Shown here piece by piece: positions 1 through 7,498 of a DNA stretch of 13,691 nucleotides. Made by a program: the position numbers and the translations under genes. Each line of letters starts with the position of its first letter. Within the stretch, counting starts at the first letter, position 1. The notes under the pieces are model-generated. The model did not search any database and had not been told where the DNA came from. It saw only the letters and a program-made list of their open reading frames with translations. The stretch comes from Bacteroidia bacterium (GTDB taxonomy: Bacteria > Bacteroidota > Bacteroidia > NS11-12g > UBA9320): positions 1 to 13,691 of the forward strand of contig JAQWZS010000170.1 in the NCBI GenBank assembly GCA_029253325.1, written 5' to 3'.

Positions 1-1504
1 AAAAGATATGCTTTGGGTTGGTACAGATGATGGGAATGTACAAGTTACAAGAAATGGTGGAGCAACTTGGACAAATGTTGCTAAAAACGTAAAAGGTTTA
101 CCAAAAGGAAGTTGGATTGCTCAAATAAAAGCATCAAACAAAAACAAAGGTGAGGCATTATTAATTGCAAATGATTATCGTCGTTTTAATTATACTCCGT
201 ATGCATACAGAACTAAAAACTACGGAAAAACTTGGACACGCATTGTTGATCAAAACGATGTGAAAAGTTATACCTTATCTATCGTTGAAGATCTTGAAAA
301 CCCAAATTTAATGTTCTTAGGAACGGATGACGGTTTATACGTTTCTTTAAACGCTGGAGATAAATGGACAAAATGGACAAATGGTTTTCCAACGGTTCCA
401 GTTAAAGATTTAGTAATTCACCCAAGAGAACACGATTTAGTAATCGGAACTTTTGGTAGAGCTGCATGGGTTTTAGATGACATTAAACCTTTAAGAGCAT
501 TAGCAAAAAGCAATAGTCTTTCTAAAAAACTGCATTTATTTGCACCACCAATTGCATATCAAGCAAGCTTTATACAACCAACTGGAAGTAGATTTGGAGC
601 GGATGCTTTGTACCAAGGTGAAAATAGAAAACGTGGAGCACCAATTTCTTTTTACATCAACAAACCTGCAAAGAAAAAAGAGGAAGTAAAAAAGAAATCT
701 AAAAAAGACACAACCAAAAAGATTGATGACAAAAAGACGAAAGTAAAGTGGAACAAAATCAAATTAGAAATTTTTGATGGAACACGTTTAATCAGAACAC
801 TAACTCAAAACACACCTAAAGAAACAGGTGTTTATACAATGCGTTGGTTTTTAGATGAAAAAGGAGTTGCTAGAGCATCAAGAAGAATCAGAAAATCAAC
901 GAGAGAACCAGGCGGAATTAGAGTTAAACCTGGAACTTATAGACTTAAAATGACTTTTGGAGATCAAGTTTCAGAGCAAACTATCAAAGTTGAATTTGAT
1001 CCTAGAATGACGTATTCTAAAACAGATCTTTCTACACGTTATCAAGTGAGCAAACAACTAGAAAAAAATAGTGAAACAATTGCAAAAGTTGTTCAGCAAT
1101 TGGTAGAAAGTCAAAATATTGTAAAAGAAGTAACTAGTAAATTAAATAAAGCGGATAAGAAAAAATACGCTTCTCAATTAAAAACAGCAAAAAGTGTTGG
1201 TAAAAAAATTGACAAATTAATCAACGGTTATCTTGGTACAATTGATAAAAGACAGGGAATTACTAGAAATCCAGAGGTTACAGTAAACCAACGCCTTAGT
1301 TCAGCCAGAAGATATGTGAGTGCTCGTTTCGGGAAAATTACAAAAACCGAAACTGAGTTAATTAACAACTTCAAAGACGCATTAAAAGAGGCGTTAAATG
1401 AAGCAAACAATTTCTTTAATACAGATTGGAATAAATTTAAAAGCGAAGTCGACGACATTAAAGTTTCATCATTTAAAGAAGTTAAAAATTTCAATATAAA
1501 TTAA
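1..1504 (+). CDS. VPS10/sortilin-like BNR-repeat exoprotein (glycosyl hydrolase-like), 3' part
   Basis: This is the C-terminal part of a large secreted beta-propeller protein. The frame is open from the window edge (codons for K-D precede the first Met at base 8), so the real start lies upstream. Numbering from that Met, three Asp-box/BNR repeats are visible, around residues 14-21 (TRNGGATW), 69-76 (TKNYGKTW) and 113-120 (SLNAGDKW). The second and third blades have the usual WVGTDDG/FLGTDDG lead-in strands. HPREHDLVIGTFGRAAWVLDD (about 137-157) closes the propeller as in Bacteroidota VPS10-domain proteins. A lysine-rich linker (about 219-250) leads to a FlgD-like Ig domain (about 255-335, with GTYRLKMTFGD) and a charged helical, probably coiled-coil tail. 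No T9SS sorting domain is present at the C-terminus. Family members are annotated as glycosyl hydrolases or sialidase-like, but no activity can be read from this portion. A strong hairpin follows directly. Family assignment is fairly sure; function is not. Confidence 0.8.
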   Translation, partial: KDMLWVGTDDGNVQVTRNGGATWTNVAKNVKGLPKGSWIAQIKASNKNKGEALLIANDYRRFNYTPYAYRTKNYGKTWTRIVDQNDVKSYTLSIVEDLENPNLMFLGTDDGLYVSLNAGDKWTKWTNGFPTVPVKDLVIHPREHDLVIGTFGRAAWVLDDIKPLRALAKSNSLSKKLHLFAPPIAYQASFIQPTGSRFGADALYQGENRKRGAPISFYINKPAKKKEEVKKKSKKDTTKKIDDKKTKVKWNKIKLEIFDGTRLIRTLTQNTPKETGVYTMRWFLDEKGVARASRRIRKSTREPGGIRVKPGTYRLKMTFGDQVSEQTIKVEFDPRMTYSKTDLSTRYQVSKQLEKNSETIAKVVQQLVESQNIVKEVTSKLNKADKKKYASQLKTAKSVGKKIDKLINGYLGTIDKRQGITRNPEVTVNQRLSSARRYVSARFGKITKTETELINNFKDALKEALNEANNFFNTDWNKFKSEVDDIKVSSFKEVKNFNIN

Positions 1505-1512
1505 TATATTTG
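1505..1512 (+). promoter_or_regulatory. Possible Bacteroidota -7 box (TATATTTG)
   Basis: TATATTTG matches the Bacteroidota -7 consensus TAnnTTTG exactly and begins one base after the stop codon of the upstream gene. A convincing -33 TTTG element is not visible at the expected distance. If used, it would start a transcript for the DUF2490 gene that carries the hairpin at 1531-1557 in its leader. Such short matches arise easily by chance in AT-rich DNA. Confidence 0.25.
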
Positions 1513-1530
1513 AAACATCTATAATTTTAT

Positions 1531-1557
1531 AAATCTCCTACTTTCGTAGGAGATTTT
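1531..1557 (+). terminator. Rho-independent-type terminator hairpin
   Basis: A perfect 11-bp inverted repeat (AAATCTCCTAC, loop TTTC, GTAGGAGATTT) lies 26 bases after the stop of the BNR-repeat gene and runs into a T-rich stretch. It most likely ends that transcript. It lies 22 bases before the next start codon, so it could also fold in the 5' leader of the DUF2490 gene if transcription starts upstream of it. Confidence 0.75.
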
Positions 1558-1578
1558 AATTTGTTTAAATTATAAAAA

Positions 1579-2235
1579 ATGAAGAAATTAATTATTGTAT
1601 TTGCATTGTTATTTGCAGTTAAAAGTATCGCTCAGAAAAACCCAGAAAAAAAACTTGGAGTTTGGTATGCATTTGGTGGAACTCATAAAGTATCTGAAAA
1701 AATAGATCTTAAAACACAAGCGCAATTTAGGTTTTTTGATATTGCTAGTGACATGCAACAGCTCATGTTACGTTTTGGAGGAAACTATAAAATAAACAAC
1801 ACTTTTAGTGCTTATTTGGGTTATGCCTATTTTAATACAGATGCCACATTTGATGCTAAAGGCGGAGATGCAAACGAACAAAGAATTCTTGAAGATCTTA
1901 ACATTAATTACAAACATTCAAAATTTGGTGTTTCTCATCGTTTTAGATTTGAACAACGATTATTTAAGAAAAACACACAACATTGGTTTCGATATAACTT
2001 TGGATTGAATCACCCTATATCAGAAAAACTCTCTGGGTATATTTATAACGAAGTGTTTTTAAATTTCAAGGGTGATACTTTTTCTCAAAACTGGTTTGGA
2101 ATTGGAGTAAAACACAAATTATCAAACGCTATTAAATTACAATTAGGCTATCACAACATTTCTTTAAAAGGTGGCACAAATTTTAATAGAGTTATTACAG
2201 GAATTATACTTTCTACAAATCACACTAAAAAATAG
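1579..2235 (+). CDS. DUF2490 family outer-membrane beta-barrel protein
   Basis: A 218-residue protein with a Sec signal peptide (MKKLIIVFALLFAVKSIA, cleavage probably before Q19). The mature part is a series of amphipathic strands rich in aromatic and alternating polar residues (for example MLRFGGNYKINNTFSAYLGYAYF and GVSHRFRFEQRLF), as expected for a small outer-membrane barrel. The EQRILEDLNI and FRFEQRLFKKNTQHWFRYNFGL segments resemble the E-R/R-Y-R pattern of DUF2490. No biochemical role is established for the family, and I do not assign one. The protein ends NHTKK rather than in an aromatic residue, which is atypical of a classical barrel C-terminus. The start has an A-rich upstream region (TTATAAAAA) and no Shine-Dalgarno, normal for this phylum. 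The gene follows a terminator-like hairpin and is 41 bases ahead of the DUF819 gene, so the two may be co-transcribed. Confidence 0.75.
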   Translation: MKKLIIVFALLFAVKSIAQKNPEKKLGVWYAFGGTHKVSEKIDLKTQAQFRFFDIASDMQQLMLRFGGNYKINNTFSAYLGYAYFNTDATFDAKGGDANEQRILEDLNINYKHSKFGVSHRFRFEQRLFKKNTQHWFRYNFGLNHPISEKLSGYIYNEVFLNFKGDTFSQNWFGIGVKHKLSNAIKLQLGYHNISLKGGTNFNRVITGIILSTNHTKK

Positions 2236-2253
2236 TTATCAAAATTATTTTAA

Positions 2254-2261
2254 TACTTTAG
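2254..2261 (+). promoter_or_regulatory. Possible -7 box before the DUF819 gene
   Basis: TACTTTAG differs by one base from TAnnTTTG and lies 15 bases before the ATG at 2277. No clear -33 element is seen. The 41-base gap could equally be an internal spacer of a DUF2490-DUF819 operon. Confidence 0.2.
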
Positions 2262-2276
2262 CAAAAAACTAATATA

Positions 2277-3581
2277 ATGACAGAACCATTTTTCACAAAC
2301 GATGCAATTGTTTTCGGACTATTAATGATTTCTTTAGGATTTGTATTCTATACAGAATCGAAAACTTCTGGGTTTTGGCCTAAGTTTTACAAAATAGTTC
2401 CTGGTTTATTTATGGCGTATTTCATTCCTGCAATATTTACAACATTAGGTATCATTGCACCAGAATGGGAAGCAACTAATAACGCTGGAGAAACCGTAAA
2501 ACAAAGTTCAAATTTGTACTATGTTTCTAGTCGATTTTTATTACCCGCAGCATTGGTTTTAATGACCTTAAGCATCGATTTAAAAGCCATTTTTAATTTA
2601 GGTTCTAAAGCATTGATTATGTTTTTTACTGGAACTGTCGGAATTATTATTGGAGGACCTATTGCTATTTTATTGATTTCAATTTTCTCGCCAGAAACTG
2701 TTGGTGGAGCTGATTTTGATGCAGTCTGGAGAGGACTTTCTACATTGGCTGGAAGTTGGATTGGAGGGGGAGCCAACCAAACAGCAATGCTAGAAATCTA
2801 TGGTTACAACCAAAAATTATATGGCGGAATGGTATTCGTTGATATCGTAGTAGCAAATATTTGGATGGCTATACTACTAATTGGTATAGGTAAGACTGAA
2901 AAAATTGATCGTTGGTTAAAGGCTGATACCACCGCAATAGAGGATTTGAAAGCTAAAGTCTCAAAGTTCACTCAAGAAATAACCAAAAATCCGTCATTGA
3001 CTGATTTAATAATCTTACTATCTGTTGCATTTGGTACAGTTAGTCTTTCTCATTTTTTTGCAAATATTCTGGCTCCATTTTTTGAATCTAGAATTTCTAC
3101 TATTGAACATTTGACTCTTCGAAACACATTTACCTTTCTTGGTTCAAGCTTTTTTTGGATGATTAGCATTGCAACACTTATTGCCATAATTTTATCATTT
3201 ACTAAAGTTCGAAAGCTAGAGGGTGCTGGTGCTAGTAAATTGGGTAGTGTATTCATTTACATCTTGGTCTCTACTATTGGAATGAAAATGGACTTAACAA
3301 TGATTTTTGATAATTTAGGATTATTAGCTATTGGGTTAATTTGGATGAGTGTACATGCAATACTTTTAATACTGGTAGCCAAGCTAATCAAAGCCCCATA
3401 TTTCTTTTTAGCAATTGGCAGTCAAGCCAATGTGGGTGGTGCTGCGTCAGCTCCTGTAGTGGCATCTGCATTCCATTCTTCGTTGGCTACTGTTGGGGTG
3501 TTATTGGCCGTTTTTGGGTATGCAGTTGGTACTATTGGAGCAATCGCGTGCACACTACTCATGCAGATAATAGCACAATAA
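2277..3581 (+). CDS. DUF819 family polytopic inner-membrane protein
   Basis: A 434-residue, highly hydrophobic protein with roughly ten or more membrane segments spread along its length, so it is an integral inner-membrane protein. Two conserved, glycine-rich motifs identify DUF819 (YjcL-like): GSWIGGGANQ at residues 159-168 and GSQANVGGAASAP at 381-393. They sit in the two halves of the protein, which suggests an inverted-repeat transporter-like fold with paired re-entrant or broken-helix motifs (inference). A soluble loop (about residues 205-240, K/E/D-rich) separates the halves. The substrate is unknown; a secondary transporter is the reasonable guess. The start ATG is preceded by an A-rich region. 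The neighbour upstream is an outer-membrane DUF2490 protein. The gene downstream (DUF1800) begins after 68 bases containing a weak hairpin, so it is probably a separate unit. Confidence 0.85.
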   Translation: MTEPFFTNDAIVFGLLMISLGFVFYTESKTSGFWPKFYKIVPGLFMAYFIPAIFTTLGIIAPEWEATNNAGETVKQSSNLYYVSSRFLLPAALVLMTLSIDLKAIFNLGSKALIMFFTGTVGIIIGGPIAILLISIFSPETVGGADFDAVWRGLSTLAGSWIGGGANQTAMLEIYGYNQKLYGGMVFVDIVVANIWMAILLIGIGKTEKIDRWLKADTTAIEDLKAKVSKFTQEITKNPSLTDLIILLSVAFGTVSLSHFFANILAPFFESRISTIEHLTLRNTFTFLGSSFFWMISIATLIAIILSFTKVRKLEGAGASKLGSVFIYILVSTIGMKMDLTMIFDNLGLLAIGLIWMSVHAILLILVAKLIKAPYFFLAIGSQANVGGAASAPVVASAFHSSLATVGVLLAVFGYAVGTIGAIACTLLMQIIAQ

Positions 3582-3603
3582 ACAGACTTTTTTAAAGTTT
3601 ATT
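3577..3603 (+). terminator. Weak AT-rich hairpin after the DUF819 gene
   Basis: AATAAAC (3577-3583) pairs with GTTTATT (3597-3603). An overlapping alternative, ACTTT/AAAGT at 3586-3598, is also possible. The repeat overlaps the last codons of the DUF819 gene and is T-rich afterwards. Stability must be low because the stems are almost all A-T, so this is only a possible terminator. Confidence 0.3.
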
Positions 3604-3606
3604 TAT

Positions 3607-3614
3607 TATATTTC
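3607..3614 (+). promoter_or_regulatory. Possible -7 box for the DUF1800-DUF1501 unit
   Basis: TATATTTC (followed by G) matches TAnnTTTG at seven of eight positions and lies 35 bases before the DUF1800 ATG, a sensible leader length. The -33 region is only a T-run (3588-3593). Evidence is sequence similarity alone. Confidence 0.3.
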
Positions 3615-3649
3615 GAGGGTCTTATAACACAATTTAAAGATAAAAACTT

Positions 3650-5245
3650 ATGGCGGTATTATCTACGACAAGAACAAATTCAGGAATTTCAACATATTCT
3701 GGTCCATGGGACAAATCTGCAGTCATTCATTTATTAAGGAGAGTTCATTTTGGTGTTACCAAAGAAAACATTGATTACTTTATTAACTTAACACAAGCTG
3801 AAGCTATCAATGAAGTTCTTAGTATAGATTATAGCATTCCATCACCCCCAGTTAATAATTACAACAGTAATAATCCTGATCCTAATATAAATCCAGGAGA
3901 AACATGGGTTAATGATTACAATGGTCAGCTTAATAATTCTAGAAGGTTATCATTCAAGTCTTGGTGGACTGGTCAAATCATAAACCATGATCGAACGATA
4001 CGTGAAAAAATGGTTCTCTTTTGGCATAATCATTTCTCAACACAATCTGCAGTATATGGTTGGGCAAATTTTGGATATCAAAACAATCAACTTTTAAGAT
4101 CAAATTGCCTTAAGAACTTTAAGTCACTTGTTAAAGACGTCACGTTAGATCCTGCCATGTTAATATTCTTAAATGGCGAGAGAAATAGTAAAACTGCTCC
4201 AGACGAGAATTACTCTAGAGAACTTCAAGAACTTTTCACATTGGGTAAAGGTCCTGAATCAAAATATACCGAAGCTGATGTAATTGCTGGAGCTAGAGTG
4301 CTTACTGGTTGGAGAATTAATAGAACAAATGGCAGAGTTTATTTCCAAAGTTCTAGGCACGATACCACAGATAAAGAGTTTTCAGCTTTCTACAATAATC
4401 ATACAGTTACTGGCCAATCTGATCAAGCAGGTATTAATGAATTAGATGATATGCTAAACATGATATTTGCCCAAAACGAGGTAGCAAATCACATTGTTCG
4501 TAAGTTATACCGTTGGTTTGTCTATTACGAAATAGATGAAAACACTGAATCTAATGTTATCATACCTCTTGCCAATATTTTCAGAAATAGTGGGTACGAG
4601 ATTAAGCCTGTTCTTGAAGCATTATTCAACAGTGAGCACTTTTTTGATACTGCAAACCGTGGGGCAATAATTAAAAGTCCAACTGATTTTTTATTTGGTC
4701 TAACAAGAACTTTTGAAATTCCTATACCAGATTCAAATGATTATGTAAATCAATATGCCTTTTGGAATAGACTTCGCTCCTCTTCATCGCTCACACAGCA
4801 AGATCTTGCAGATCCTCCCAGTGTATCAGGTTGGCCAGCATATTATCAAATCCCACAATTCCATGAATTATGGGTAAATAGTGATACCATTTCAAATCGA
4901 AATAAAATCTCAGATACACTTGCTGCAAATGGCTATAGGATTGGTACTAACAGACTTAAAATAGATCCATTACACTTTACAAAAAAATTTAATACCGCAA
5001 GTGATCCAAATTTACTAATCAATGATTTATTAGAGATTATGCATACCTTAGATGTAGATCAAAGTCAACGAGAACATATGAAGTCTATACTTCTCTCTGG
5101 ACAACTCAATGATGACTATTGGACACAAGCATGGAATGCTTATTTAAATGATTCTGATAATACAACTAAAGCGAATATCGTTTCCACGCGTTTATTAGCT
5201 TTATTCAAATACTTAATGAACCTTAGCGAATTTCAGCTTTCTTAA
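3650..5245 (+). CDS. DUF1800 domain-containing protein
   Basis: A 531-residue protein covering the whole DUF1800 domain. Family landmarks in order: HLLRRVHFG near residues 27-35, REKMVLFWHNHFS at 118-130, ENYSRELQELFTLG at 186-199, and GARVLTGW at 214-221. Later come the conserved VANHIVRKLYRWFVYY and DPPSVSGWPAYYQ segments. The biochemical role of DUF1800 is unknown. It is almost always encoded beside a DUF1501 protein, as here, where the partner starts only 12 bases downstream, so the two very likely form an operon and act together. No signal peptide or membrane segment is visible at the N-terminus (MAVLSTTRTNSGISTY). An in-frame stop at 3641-3643, three codons before the ATG, excludes a longer start at this locus. 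The length is full; nothing is broken. Confidence 0.9.
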   Translation: MAVLSTTRTNSGISTYSGPWDKSAVIHLLRRVHFGVTKENIDYFINLTQAEAINEVLSIDYSIPSPPVNNYNSNNPDPNINPGETWVNDYNGQLNNSRRLSFKSWWTGQIINHDRTIREKMVLFWHNHFSTQSAVYGWANFGYQNNQLLRSNCLKNFKSLVKDVTLDPAMLIFLNGERNSKTAPDENYSRELQELFTLGKGPESKYTEADVIAGARVLTGWRINRTNGRVYFQSSRHDTTDKEFSAFYNNHTVTGQSDQAGINELDDMLNMIFAQNEVANHIVRKLYRWFVYYEIDENTESNVIIPLANIFRNSGYEIKPVLEALFNSEHFFDTANRGAIIKSPTDFLFGLTRTFEIPIPDSNDYVNQYAFWNRLRSSSSLTQQDLADPPSVSGWPAYYQIPQFHELWVNSDTISNRNKISDTLAANGYRIGTNRLKIDPLHFTKKFNTASDPNLLINDLLEIMHTLDVDQSQREHMKSILLSGQLNDDYWTQAWNAYLNDSDNTTKANIVSTRLLALFKYLMNLSEFQLS

Positions 5246-5257
5246 CCCCAATTAAAA

Positions 5258-6841
5258 ATGAAAAGAAGAGATTTCCTCAAACGAGTAGCACCAGCATCAC
5301 TACTTCCATTTGCAATAAATGGTCAACCTATTTCGGCATATGGTAAATTATTTGGAACAAATGCAGAAGATTTTACTCAAACCGATAAAGTTTTAGTTCT
5401 TGTTCAACTAAATGGTGGTAATGATGGGTTAAATACGCTTATTCCCCTTGATCAATATCAAAATTTAACTAAGGCACGACCCGATGTAATATTACCTGAA
5501 AATAAAGTCCTTCCTCTGAATGGTATTGACGGAACAGGATTACATCCATCCATGTCAAAAATGAAAAATATGTATGATGAAGGTAAAATGCGAATCATAC
5601 AATCTGTAGGTTACCCTAATCAGAACAAATCTCATTTTAGATCAACTGATATTTGGATGTCTGGATCTGATTCAGATGAAATTCTTGAAAGTGGCTGGGT
5701 AGGTCGATACTTATCTGAAGAATGGCCAAATTACCCAAATGGTTTTCCTAATGATGATATGGAGGATCCACTTGCTATTCAAATAGGATCATTAGTATCA
5801 CAAGTTTGTCAAGGTGTTGCAGTAAATATGGGATTTGCTCTTTCCAATCCTACTAATTATTATCAACTTTTAACTGGTAATTATCCCGATGCTCCCAATA
5901 CATGGGCAGGTAAAGAATTAGACTACCTGAGAACAGTTGCAAGACAGACCAATGAATATTCCGTCAAGATAAAAGAAGCTGCAGAAAGTGCAACTAATTT
6001 GTCTGACCTATACCCAGAAGGGAATCGACTAGCAGATCAACTTAAAATTGTTGCCCAATTAATAGCTGGAGGTCTTAAAACTCGAGTATATATTGTATCT
6101 CTTGGAGGTTTTGATACTCATGCAAATCAGGTTGATCCTGTAGATAGTAATGAAACAGGTTATCATGCATTCCTGCTTGAAACATTATCTGAGGCTATCA
6201 ACGCATTTCAGGATGATATTGAAAAACTTAAGATTGATCATCGAGTTTTAGGAATGACGTTTAGTGAATTTGGAAGACGAATAATTAGTAACGCAAGCAC
6301 AGGAACTGACCACGGGTCTGCAGCTCCATTATTCATGTTTGGATCTAAAGTTAAATCTGGTATGTCTGGTAAAAACCCTACAATTCCTGATGAAGTAACA
6401 GCCAAAGACAATTTGGAGATGGAATTTGACTTTAGAACGATCTACAGCTCAATTCTCCAAGATTGGTTCTGTCTAGACAAAACAGACACAGATAGTGTGC
6501 TTTTGCAAGATTTTGAGAAAATGAATATCATTCAAGATGCCTGTTCTACATCGTCTGTTGATCGTTTAAGACAAAAACAAACTGGTGACGCATACATTAC
6601 CAATTATCCAAACCCGTTTGGAAATGAAACCACTATTAAATATTTCTCAAATGGTGATCAAATTAATATTTCTATAATAGATGTTCACGGTAGATTGGTT
6701 AGCACACTAGTTAATGACAATATACCACATGGTACACATGAAATAAAGTTTAACGCTTCAAGTCTGAAGCCTGGAACATATTACTGTAACTATCAAAGTG
6801 GTTTAATTACACAATCTAAGAGCTTACTTAAAATTAGATAA
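5258..6841 (+). CDS. DUF1501 protein with Tat signal and T9SS type A sorting domain
   Basis: A 527-residue exported protein. The N-terminus MKRRDFLKRVAPASLLPFA is a twin-arginine (Tat) signal (RRDFLK). The DUF1501 domain, related to the alkaline phosphatase/sulfatase superfamily, spans about residues 40-405. It includes QLNGGNDGLNTLIP (N52-T60 core), SHFRSTDIWMSG, LGGFDTH (D286, H288), SEFGRR (336-341) and GTDHG (D351, H352). The D-T-H and D-H-G pairs look like metal ligands by superfamily analogy. A linker with two cysteines follows. From residue 446 to the end comes a type A T9SS sorting domain: NYPNPF, IIDVHGRLVSTL, SLKPGTYY and a basic final KIR. The protein is therefore predicted to cross the inner membrane folded via Tat and the outer membrane via T9SS, ending at the surface or secreted. 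Substrate and activity are unknown. It is the second gene of a DUF1800-DUF1501 pair, and its stop abuts the stop of convergent rfbC. Confidence 0.92.
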   Translation: MKRRDFLKRVAPASLLPFAINGQPISAYGKLFGTNAEDFTQTDKVLVLVQLNGGNDGLNTLIPLDQYQNLTKARPDVILPENKVLPLNGIDGTGLHPSMSKMKNMYDEGKMRIIQSVGYPNQNKSHFRSTDIWMSGSDSDEILESGWVGRYLSEEWPNYPNGFPNDDMEDPLAIQIGSLVSQVCQGVAVNMGFALSNPTNYYQLLTGNYPDAPNTWAGKELDYLRTVARQTNEYSVKIKEAAESATNLSDLYPEGNRLADQLKIVAQLIAGGLKTRVYIVSLGGFDTHANQVDPVDSNETGYHAFLLETLSEAINAFQDDIEKLKIDHRVLGMTFSEFGRRIISNASTGTDHGSAAPLFMFGSKVKSGMSGKNPTIPDEVTAKDNLEMEFDFRTIYSSILQDWFCLDKTDTDSVLLQDFEKMNIIQDACSTSSVDRLRQKQTGDAYITNYPNPFGNETTIKYFSNGDQINISIIDVHGRLVSTLVNDNIPHGTHEIKFNASSLKPGTYYCNYQSGLITQSKSLLKIR

Positions 6842-7384
6842 TTAAAAGGGAGATCTAAAATTCTCAAAATCTGGAGCTATTTGATCTTTCGCCGATAAGA
6901 TTGGATTATCTATACCCCAATTGATATTCAATAATTTTGAATTCCAAAGAATTGACCCCTCAGATTCTTTATTGTAATAGTTCGTGCATTTATATGCAAA
7001 CACCGTGTTGTCCTCTAATGTTAAAAAACCATGAGCAAAACCAGATGGGATATAAAACATAGTTTTATTTTCCTCATTTAACTCAATCGCAAAATGATGT
7101 CCATAGGTTGGAGATTTATGACGGATATCAACTGCCACATCTAAAACAGAACCTTTAATCACCCGCACTAATTTGCCTTGAGAATAAGGCTCTCTTTGAA
7201 AATGAAAACCTCTTAAAATACCTTTACTACTCAATGACTGGTTATCCTGTACAAAATTTGGTGTAATACCATGTGACTTCATAAAGTCTTCACGATAACT
7301 TTCAAAGAAATGCCCCCTTTCATCACCGTAAATAGTAGGTTTAATAATTAGTAGTCCATCAATATTTGTAGTCGAAACATTCAT
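6842..7384 (-). CDS. rfbC: dTDP-4-dehydrorhamnose 3,5-epimerase (RmlC)
   Basis: A 180-residue cytoplasmic enzyme of the RmlC cupin family. It epimerises C3 and C5 of dTDP-4-dehydro-6-deoxyglucose, the third step of dTDP-L-rhamnose synthesis for surface glycans. Visible landmarks are DERGHFFESYRE (21-32), FVQDNQSLSSKGILRGFHFQ with the catalytic-type H61, QGKLVRV with K71, VLDVAVDIR (80-88), YIPSGFAHGFLTL (111-123) and the YKCTNYY segment whose Y131 fits the catalytic tyrosine. The EGSILWN motif and full length indicate an intact gene. The usual partners rfbA, rfbB and rfbD are not in the window, so they must be elsewhere if the rhamnose pathway is complete. A C3-only epimerase acting on a related dTDP-sugar is an alternative that sequence alone does not exclude. 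It is convergent with the DUF1501 gene with no bases between the stops, and divergent from uvrD. Confidence 0.93.
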   Translation of the reverse strand: MNVSTTNIDGLLIIKPTIYGDERGHFFESYREDFMKSHGITPNFVQDNQSLSSKGILRGFHFQREPYSQGKLVRVIKGSVLDVAVDIRHKSPTYGHHFAIELNEENKTMFYIPSGFAHGFLTLEDNTVFAYKCTNYYNKESEGSILWNSKLLNINWGIDNPILSAKDQIAPDFENFRSPF

Positions 7385-7498
7385 TTTATATTACAATGAT
7401 AAATAACTTATTAAGTTGTTAAAAATTGTTTGGCATATAAGTTAAAAACCAAATTAAATTAAATGAAATTCGCATCTTACAATTCTTATAAAATCTTC
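7385..7498. promoter_or_regulatory. Divergent rfbC/uvrD promoter region
   Basis: This AT-rich stretch must hold the starts of both rfbC (minus) and uvrD (plus). It contains a small inverted repeat, AACTT-att-AAGTT, at 7405-7417. On the minus strand TATCATTG (bases 7401-7394) is one mismatch from TAnnTTTG but sits only nine bases before the rfbC start. No convincing -33/-7 pair is seen for uvrD. The right end assumes uvrD starts at the second Met (7499); with the first Met the region ends at 7462. Confidence 0.4.

Noticed and set aside
8..10. ATG at base 8 as the true start of the BNR-repeat gene
   Set aside because: The reading frame is open to the window edge and the first visible residues (KDMLWVGTDDG) are mid-propeller, so the gene is cut by the window.
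3341..3595. Plus-strand 84-codon frame overlapping the end of the DUF819 gene
   Set aside because: It is an out-of-frame reading of the conserved DUF819 C-terminus, giving a Cys/Trp/Ser-rich nonsense product.
7405..7417. AACTT-att-AAGTT inverted repeat as a transcription-factor operator
   Set aside because: Five-base A/T-rich arms occur readily by chance here, and no regulator gene lies nearby. It is kept only as a note in the divergent region.
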